NCBI GenBank assembly: GCA_001464165.1
Contig: LNEX01000481.1
Location: 1-11,418 of the forward strand
DNA: 11,418 bases
Source: a bacterium Ga0077546
GTDB taxonomy: Bacteria; Cyanobacteriota; Vampirovibrionia; Obscuribacterales; Obscuribacteraceae
Reading direction: 5' to 3'
Part shown: one piece after another, positions 6,738-11,418 of the stretch
Position numbering within the stretch: the first letter of the stretch is position 1
Layout: the number at the start of each line of letters is the position of its first letter
The notes under the pieces: generated by a model
What the model saw: the letters and a program-made list of their open reading frames with translations, nothing else
Database searches by the model: none
What the model was told of the DNA's origin: nothing
Translations under genes and position numbers: made by a program

Positions 6738-7614
6738 ATGAATACCGACAAGACCCCTCCGAAGACCGATACTGCCAATCTCGCTGACCCGATTGCAGTC
6801 GAAACCAACGACACCACCAAGAAGCCGCTCACCCTCGACGAGCAGCTCAAGACCGCCCAGATTGCCGAGATCAACCTCCGCCTCGGCAAGGCCAGGAAGC
6901 TCAAGTCCAGCGAACTGGACGAAGCCAGATCTCGCCAAGAAGCGCCGCGATGCATCGCGCGAAATCTCTGGCGCGGAAGAGCATCTCACCTACACGATCT
7001 GGGACGGCGTCACCAGCGACAGCATGAAGGCCTGTGTCATCGACCTTTCGCGCTGGAGCCGTCGCTTCCCCGGTCAGGCCATGACCCTGATCCTCAACTC
7101 GCCCGGCGGCGCTGTCACGCACGGTCTGGCGCTCTACGACTTCATCCTCAAGCTGCGTGCCGATGGCCATCACGTCACCGTGGTAGTGCTCGGTCAGGCT
7201 GCTTCGATGGGTGGCATTCTGCTGCAGGCTGGTGACAAGCGCGTCATCGGCGTCAGCTCGCGTGTGCTCATCCACGAAGTCTCGGCTGGCACCTCGGGCA
7301 ACGTTCAGAAGATGGACGATGACGTCGAGAACTTCAAGGCCAACTGGGACAAGCTGGCGCACATCCTCGCCTTCCGTTCGTTCCTGACGGTGGCGGAAGT
7401 GAAGCGCAAGGCTTACCGCTTCGACTGGTGGTTGACCGCCAAAGAAGCTGTCGCTGACGGCTTTGCTGACGAGATTCTCGCCGCTCCGGTGGAAGTGGAA
7501 GGCATCAAGCGCAGTGCTGTTGCTCGGGCCAAGGCCAAGGGCAAGACTGCGGCGGCCAAGCCTGCATCCGCGAAAACTGCAAGCAAGCGCACTCGGGCGC
7601 CCAAGGCAAGTTAA
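6738..7614 (+). CDS. ClpP-like serine protease, interrupted by an apparent one-base frameshift
   Basis: The gene reads in one frame from ATG 6738 (MNTDKTPPK) to about 6926, then in the next frame from about 6928 (DLAKKRRDAS) to the stop at 7612-7614. Skipping one base near 6927 rejoins them into a 291-aa protein. Without it the first frame ends at 7235 in unrelated residues. Both halves have the same G/C-ending codon bias, so both were coding. The protease part shows LNSPGG, the nucleophile Ser in GQAASMGG (S156 of the rejoined protein), His in VLIHEV (H179) and Asp in RFDWWLTAKEA (D229), at ClpP-like spacings. ClpP normally forms a barrel that degrades proteins handed over by Clp/Hsp100 ATPases. 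This one is divergent: an N-terminal extension of about 80 residues and a Lys/Ala-rich tail of about 35. In the second frame the only early start is a TTG at 6793, giving Ser/Pro/Arg-rich noise. A base error, a true mutation or recoding are all possible. Confidence 0.8.
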
Positions 7615-7654
7615 GCTGAAAGGCTGCTAGGCTTGGACTTAGCTAGTTAAATTT

Positions 7655-7702
7655 CAGGGGGGAGGGAGAAGCAATTTCTCTCTCCCCTCTGTCTTTCTCT
7701 TT
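7655..7702 (+). terminator. Strong terminator after the ClpP-like gene
   Basis: CAGGGGGGAGGGAGAA (7655-7670) pairs with TTCTCTCTCCCCTCTG (7676-7691): 16 pairs including two G-U, with a five-base loop, followed by the T-rich TCTTTCTCTTTG. It separates the adk/ClpP-like block from everything downstream. Confidence 0.8.
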
Positions 7703-7731
7703 GTTGTTGATTCGCTTTTTTGTTATCTTTT

Positions 7732-7761
7732 TTGGTTACCCTAAATACTACAACGTATAAT
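7732..7761 (+). promoter_or_regulatory. Putative promoter with perfect -10 box
   Basis: TATAAT is at 7756-7761, with TTGGTT at 7732-7737 and an 18-base spacer. Transcription would begin near 7768, at the edge of a GC-rich structured island and about 500 bp before the next gene-like sequence. This supports a small RNA or a long leader. Confidence 0.45.
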
Positions 7762-7767
7762 ATTAAA

Positions 7768-7890
7768 AAAAGAGAAGAGCGCTTGAGAGCCGGAACACCA
7801 AGTGTTTCAGTCTCCTCAATCGGTTCGCGTTAAGCGGAGTCTGGCGGTTATGTCACGTTCTGGTCGCGGTGAGGCCGAGGCCTCGATAGG
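7768..7890 (+). ncRNA. Candidate structured small RNA or leader, family unknown
   Basis: A GC-rich island between AT-rich flanks, starting a few bases after a perfect TATAAT. It can form GGAACAC/GTGTTTC around a CAA loop (about 7791-7807), extended by TTGAG with CTCAA further out, and a second tight hairpin GAGGC-CGAG-GCCTC (7871-7884). I checked it by eye against tmRNA, SRP RNA, RNase P, 6S RNA and common riboswitch cores and found no match. No T-run terminator follows, so the 3' end is uncertain. An 18-codon ORF (7850-7906) lies within it but has no strong support. This is a candidate only. Confidence 0.3.
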
Positions 7891-8255
7891 AATGAATTGC
7901 TGCTAACAAAAATACATATGCAAGGCTTAGCAACGTTGCTGCAACATTTGCTCAGTAAAGTCAGTATCTGAAAATTGAATCAGAAGTTGGTGAATTTAGA
8001 GATCCGGTGATACCTTATTTGGTGCCACTGGCTATTGCTGCTGGCTTCTATAAATTGGCTGCTAGAGCTGATTTTGCTTGAATCTCTAGTGCTCGCTGCG
8101 CTAGGTATTTGGCTGTGACACTAGTTGGTTTGTGTTGGTAGGGCTCGTTTACTTTTAATTGTGCTAATTGTCCTTAGATCTTCCCCAAATACCTTGTAAT
8201 GCTGGTCTTGTATCGTCTACCAATAAATATTGACCCACTTACAAACTCAAATTAG
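7891..8255. other. Intergenic region without a convincing gene
   Basis: No gene I can support on either strand. It contains a perfect 12-base palindrome AGCAACGTTGCT (7929-7940). Two overlapping short hydrophobic frames lie around 7970-8125 (one reads VIPYLVPLAIAAGFYKLAAR). Neither has an ATG or a ribosome site, and because both frames look apolar the signal is probably just T-rich composition. Confidence 0.45.
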
Positions 8256-8267
8256 GAAAGCACAAGA

Positions 8268-8763
8268 CTGACAAGCACCGACTATCGACGAAAGTTCGCG
8301 AGCAAGTATTTGCTCCACACCGTCGCCATCACCGCCCTTTGCCTTCTCTGCTTGGACGTTGGCACTTGCTCCGCTCAAGTTGGATCCCCTTACGGTGGAG
8401 GTGTGCAACTGCGCTTCAACGGGGGCGGCATTAGCATCGGCGGAGGTGGCATCGGTATCCGCAATACCACAACCAACCATACTGCCCCAGCTATCCTGGC
8501 AACCGCGGCCCTTCCCATCCCCCGATGCACCAACAGCGTCCTTCGCATAACCAGCCTCATCACCACCATCGTTAGTTGCTGGCACTGATTCCGATCGTCC
8601 TCAGGCTCTGCTGCTGGTAGCTCGCGGTGATGCTATAGCAGTAGAGCCTTTTCTTGCTGACAAAATCAATCAGACCTTCCCGACTGTATTACGGGAACAG
8701 GCAAGCAAGAATTCCTGTGAACTAGGGTCTGAAGTTCACTTCCTAAAGTCGAACAAGAATTGA
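8268..8763 (+). pseudogene. Broken gene for a small secreted Gly/His-rich protein, parts in three frames
   Basis: The first frame has a good ribosome site (TAGGAAAG, 8254-8261) but a CTG at 8268 where a start is expected. It encodes a basic start with YRRKFASKY, a clear hydrophobic signal core ending GTCSA before QVG, and a glycine-rich stretch (GGGISIGGGGIGI) to about 8462. From 8465 a second frame reads a His/Pro/Gln-rich segment (starting YHNQPYCPSYPGN, ending QPHHHHR) to a stop at 8573. A third frame is open from 8551 to the stop at 8761 and reads as an ordinary protein end (ALLLVARGDAIAVEPFLADK), but has no ATG, GTG or TTG start of its own. Two one-base losses would explain all three. 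The first frame alone ends at 8588 in residues without character. The relic ends four bases before dsbD. The product family is not recognised. Pseudogene, sequence error, or separate short ORFs are all possible. Confidence 0.45.
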
Positions 8764-8767
8764 ACAC

Positions 8768-10684
8768 ATGAATAACAAATTTGTATCTCTGCTGATTGTA
8801 CTGATCCTCTCAGGGTTTATCAGTACCGCTTGGTGCGATGGAAATACCCATGCGAAAGCTCCTTCTATTGCGCCAGCTATCACTGTTTCACAAGAGGTCG
8901 TTGCGCCCAAGTTGATTTGTGAAAACGAAAAAATGATTCCTGGCCGTCGCCACTATCTTGGCGTACAGCTAAGCATGGCTCCGGGCTGGCATATCTACTA
9001 CCGTGACCCAGGTGACATCGGTGTAGCCACCAACGTCAAACTGATCTTGCCGTCTGGCTACAGCGCTGGAGAAGCAGTATGGCTCAAGCCAAAAACTTTT
9101 AGAGATGAGGATGGCGCTTTCGTCACCTATGGTTATGAGGTTGACACTGTAATTGCTATCCCCGTTACCGTGCCATCTACGGCGGTGCCTGGTAGTGAGA
9201 TTAAAGTGGAGGCCGAAGTTAGCTGGCTAGCTTGCAGTACTTCCTGTCAGCCTGGCCAAGCAAAATTGAGTCTTACTATCACTGTTGCGAATGCTGGTGA
9301 GTCATCTCTGCCATCGTCCGATGCCGCTAAATTCGCTAACTTCCCCCAACTAAAACAAGGAAATGGCCAAGGTTCGGTTTTTGACAAAGACTTCAATCTG
9401 GCGCCTGGCGCTGACTCTAAGGCAAGTATCTGGTTTCTCTACCTGCAATACCTCAGCCTTGCTTTTGTCGGGGGCTTGATTCTCAACTTCATGCCCTGCG
9501 TTCTGCCGGTGGTGTCGATCAAGATTTTGAGCTTTGTCAAAGAGGCAGGTGAGAGCCGGGGAACAGTCTTGAAACTGGGTCTAGCCTACGCTGCCGGTAC
9601 GATTTCAACATGCCTTACTCTGGCCCTTGTGGTCATCGCTCTGCAGGTGGCGGGAATCAGTGTCGGTTGGGGCTTTCAGTTTCAGCACCCAGTTTTCCTC
9701 TTGGCCATGGCCACTTTGCTTTCGGTGATGTCGCTGGGTTTGTTCGGTGTATTCATGGTCAATATTCAGGCTGGACAGAGTCTGTCCAAACTGAGTAGTC
9801 GGCGTGGCTATACCGGCTCATTCTTCACTGGTGTGATCGCCACAATTCTCTCGACGCCCTGCACCGCTCCCTTTCTTGGTGCAGCAATTGGTTTCGCCTT
9901 TGTTCAGCCGTGGTGGGGAATTCTGGCTATTTTCGCTGCTATCGGTTCAGGACTTTCCTCGCCGTACTTGCTACTTAGTTTCAATCCGCGCTGGCAGAGG
10001 TTAATACCTAAACCCGGAATGTGGATGGAATACTTCAAGCAGGGTATGGGCTTCATCTTGCTGTTGAGCGCGCTTTGGCTGCTGTCGGTGCTTGGTTCGA
10101 TGGTTGGCAGCAATGGTTTGGTGGGGGCGTTAGTGTTCATAGTGGCCACCTGTTTTGGTGCTTGGTTGATTGGCAATTTCGCTAACTTTCTAGCCAGCTC
10201 GCGGCAAAAACGGTGGGTTTGGTCTCTTGCTATAGTAATTTGCCTGATGGCCTTCTATGGCTTTGCTAGACCAATTGTCTTCGAAGCGACAGCGCTAGGC
10301 GAAGGCAAGCAACCGAACCCGCAGACCAATGGCATAAATTGGCAGCCCTTCTCAGAAGAGCTGGTCAATGAGAGTCTTGCCGATGGCAAAATAGTGTTTC
10401 TCGATTTTACTGCTCAGTGGTGTCAAACCTGTCACTTTAATGAACGGACAACTTTGTCTAGCCAGGCAGTAGTTGAAGCCTTCAAGAATAGTGATGTGGT
10501 TGCATTGCGTGGTGACTGGACGAGGAGCGATGAGCAGATTACCAAAATTTTGCAAAAATTCGGGCGCTCAGGTGTGCCACTTTATGTGGTGCTAAGTCCG
10601 AAGCGACCTGAGAAACCTCTGGTGCTGCCAGAGATTCTAACCCAGACAACTTTGTTAGAGGCTCTTGCTGAGGCGGGTCTTTAA
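8768..10684 (+). CDS. dsbD: Thiol:disulfide interchange protein DsbD (ScsB-like), transmembrane electron transporter
   Basis: Carries reducing power from cytoplasmic thioredoxin across the inner membrane to partners outside. All three parts are present in 638 aa. A signal peptide (1-23) leads into an outer DsbD-N-type domain (about 40-175) with the pair C156/C160 in WLACSTSC. A membrane domain of about eight helices (about 225-505) carries C244 in FMPCVLP and C365 in STPCTAPF. A C-terminal thioredoxin domain (about 525-638) has WCQTC (C552, C555) and a cis-proline in SGVP (P604). The CxxxC in the N domain resembles the ScsB/DipZ branch rather than classic E. coli DsbD. AWC at 21-23 is not a proper lipobox. 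The ATG at 8768 has almost no Shine-Dalgarno; the upstream open frame stops four bases before it, so translation may be coupled. It forms an operon with the thioredoxin gene 24 bp downstream. Confidence 0.95.
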   Translation: MNNKFVSLLIVLILSGFISTAWCDGNTHAKAPSIAPAITVSQEVVAPKLICENEKMIPGRRHYLGVQLSMAPGWHIYYRDPGDIGVATNVKLILPSGYSAGEAVWLKPKTFRDEDGAFVTYGYEVDTVIAIPVTVPSTAVPGSEIKVEAEVSWLACSTSCQPGQAKLSLTITVANAGESSLPSSDAAKFANFPQLKQGNGQGSVFDKDFNLAPGADSKASIWFLYLQYLSLAFVGGLILNFMPCVLPVVSIKILSFVKEAGESRGTVLKLGLAYAAGTISTCLTLALVVIALQVAGISVGWGFQFQHPVFLLAMATLLSVMSLGLFGVFMVNIQAGQSLSKLSSRRGYTGSFFTGVIATILSTPCTAPFLGAAIGFAFVQPWWGILAIFAAIGSGLSSPYLLLSFNPRWQRLIPKPGMWMEYFKQGMGFILLLSALWLLSVLGSMVGSNGLVGALVFIVATCFGAWLIGNFANFLASSRQKRWVWSLAIVICLMAFYGFARPIVFEATALGEGKQPNPQTNGINWQPFSEELVNESLADGKIVFLDFTAQWCQTCHFNERTTLSSQAVVEAFKNSDVVALRGDWTRSDEQITKILQKFGRSGVPLYVVLSPKRPEKPLVLPEILTQTTLLEALAEAGL

Positions 10685-10708
10685 CGCATACAAGAAATGA
10701 GGAAAGCC

Positions 10709-11233
10709 ATGCGCGGCTTACCAAAACATTACAACAAACGACTTCTAGTCATGGTCCTATTGGCCATGGCCCTTTCAATGTTCGTGGCAGACTTTGCTTT
10801 GGCACAAGTAGGCAACCGCCTGAGGACCATACTGGCTCAGTCTAAAGCCCAAGCAGTAGGGGCTCCAGTAAAGACGGTGAAGATTCGGGTCCTGGACGAC
10901 AAAGACTATGCCGAAGCGATAAAAGGTGCCAAAACTCTGGTGCTGGTCGACTTCTATGCCGACTGGTGTGGCCCATGTCGTAAGCTCAGCCCTACCATTC
11001 AAAAGCTGGCGGATCAATATGACAGCAAAGTAGTGATTTTCAAAGTGAATGTCGATAAGGCTCCAAGCCTTGTTCGCAACCTTGCCATCGATTCAATTCC
11101 AACGGTGCTCATACTCAACCAAAGGGGAGAAGGGTTAGAACGGCTGGTTGGTCCGTTTGATTTGGACACATATAAGGGGCGTTTGGACCAGCACCTGAAA
11201 GAGCAGGAGGCTAAAAAGAAGACTGGCCAGTAG
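10709..11233 (+). CDS. Exported or membrane-anchored thioredoxin
   Basis: Thiol-disulfide oxidoreductase of 174 aa. Residues 1-10 are basic, followed by a hydrophobic segment (about 11-32) ending ADFALA before QVG, which is a signal peptide or uncleaved anchor. A linker precedes the thioredoxin domain (about 57-168) with FYADWCGPC (active cysteines C87 and C90) and the cis-proline of SIPT (P131). The tail is charged (Lys, Glu). The CGPC site is that of classical reducing thioredoxins. Directly after dsbD (24-bp gap, no terminator), it is the likely recipient of DsbD electrons outside the cytoplasm, for example for cytochrome c maturation or repair of oxidised proteins; the target is not shown. 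I chose the ATG at 10709 because GAGGA lies five bases upstream. An ATG at 10697, four codons earlier, lacks a ribosome site. Confidence 0.92.
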   Translation: MRGLPKHYNKRLLVMVLLAMALSMFVADFALAQVGNRLRTILAQSKAQAVGAPVKTVKIRVLDDKDYAEAIKGAKTLVLVDFYADWCGPCRKLSPTIQKLADQYDSKVVIFKVNVDKAPSLVRNLAIDSIPTVLILNQRGEGLERLVGPFDLDTYKGRLDQHLKEQEAKKKTGQ

Positions 11234-11272
11234 TCATTGTTGATTGGCGAAGCAACTAAATCGCCGGCAAAA

Positions 11273-11318
11273 ACACTGGAAAGATGCCAACCAAGCATCT
11301 TTCCAGTGTCTTGTTTTT
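11273..11318 (+). terminator. Terminator of the dsbD-thioredoxin operon
   Basis: ACACTGGAAAGATGC (11273-11287) pairs perfectly with GCATCTTTCCAGTGT (11295-11309) around a seven-base loop, followed by CTTGTTTTT. A smaller GGCGA/TCGCC hairpin lies just before it (11246-11265). This is the strongest terminator in the window. The remaining 100 bases to the window edge are AT-rich with nothing recognisable. Confidence 0.92.
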
Positions 11319-11418
11319 AGTATTTTTCTGTCGGGATTTCTTTCCAGAGTGGAGTTGCAAGGGGAATGTTTTTTGTTGGTTAATACTATATGAATAAGTA
11401 AATTGAAAAAAAGAAAAA

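Noticed and set aside
6927..6932. Programmed +1 frameshift site as firm explanation of the ClpP-like split
   Set aside because: No stop codon, slippery run or stimulating element seen at the junction; kept only as a possibility.
6901..7362. Minus-strand frame of 153 codons over the ClpP-like gene
   Set aside because: Opposite the Ser and His active-site motifs; no family features.
7850..7906. 18-codon ORF (begins MSRSGRGEAEAS) as a leader peptide
   Set aside because: GGAG is ten bases upstream, too far for a good site, and the segment is better explained by the GAGGC/GCCTC hairpin. No downstream gene close enough to regulate.
7929..7940. Perfect palindrome AGCAACGTTGCT as an operator
   Set aside because: Far from any gene start, single copy, no promoter beside it.
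7970..8125. Two short overlapping hydrophobic frames as a small membrane protein or toxin
   Set aside because: No ATG or ribosome site; both overlapping frames look apolar, which T-rich sequence gives by chance.
8247..8585. 112-codon minus-strand frame rich in Gly, Ala and Asp
   Set aside because: GTG start without a ribosome site; the plus strand here has a clear signal peptide and Shine-Dalgarno, so this is probably its shadow.

Overview
The window looks like an ordinary stretch of a bacterial chromosome of moderate G+C. Genes lie on both strands and several transcription units end in clear hairpin-plus-T terminators. No insertion sequence, phage gene, CRISPR array, tRNA or rRNA is visible. 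A full-length DsbD/ScsB-type electron transporter next to a thioredoxin with an export signal points to a bacterium with an oxidising extracytoplasmic compartment, most likely diderm. The gene mix (FolC, PepF, an extended zinc-type adenylate kinase, EF-hand-like repeat protein, glycine-rich secreted protein) would fit a non-photosynthetic cyanobacterial relative such as Obscuribacterales/Melainabacteria. That placement is a guess from gene style, not shown by any marker.

Layout. folC (minus strand) fills the left end. A 580-bp gap carries a possible 27-codon ORF and a strong plus-strand terminator. Two plus-strand genes follow: a 93-residue membrane protein and a 241-residue protein with two EF-hand-like repeats, closed by a terminator at 3178-3219. 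A minus-strand terminator at 3303-3335 ends oligoendopeptidase F (pepF, 5258-3411), which has a plausible promoter inside a nested inverted repeat. After about 670 bp without a convincing gene come adk, whose Shine-Dalgarno is buried in a hairpin touching the start codon, and a ClpP-like serine protease gene broken by an apparent one-base frameshift. A strong terminator ends this block.

From 7692 to about 8253 there is no convincing gene, but a good promoter stands before a GC-rich, hairpin-rich island that may be a small RNA. Positions 8268-8763 look like a gene for a small secreted glycine/histidine-rich protein whose pieces fall in three reading frames. Four bases later begins dsbD (638 aa), followed after 24 bp by an exported or membrane-anchored thioredoxin. 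A 15-bp perfect-stem terminator closes that operon.

How the genes work together. The clearest functional unit is dsbD plus thioredoxin: electrons from cytoplasmic thioredoxin would cross the membrane through DsbD and could be handed to the exported CGPC thioredoxin for thiol reduction outside the cytoplasm. The other genes are mostly single housekeeping functions (folate polyglutamylation, peptide turnover, nucleotide balance, proteolysis). I see no clear new multi-gene system. The items most worth a second look are the frameshifted ClpP-like gene with its unusual tail, the three-frame secreted-protein relic, the hairpin over the adk start, and the candidate RNA near 7768-7890.
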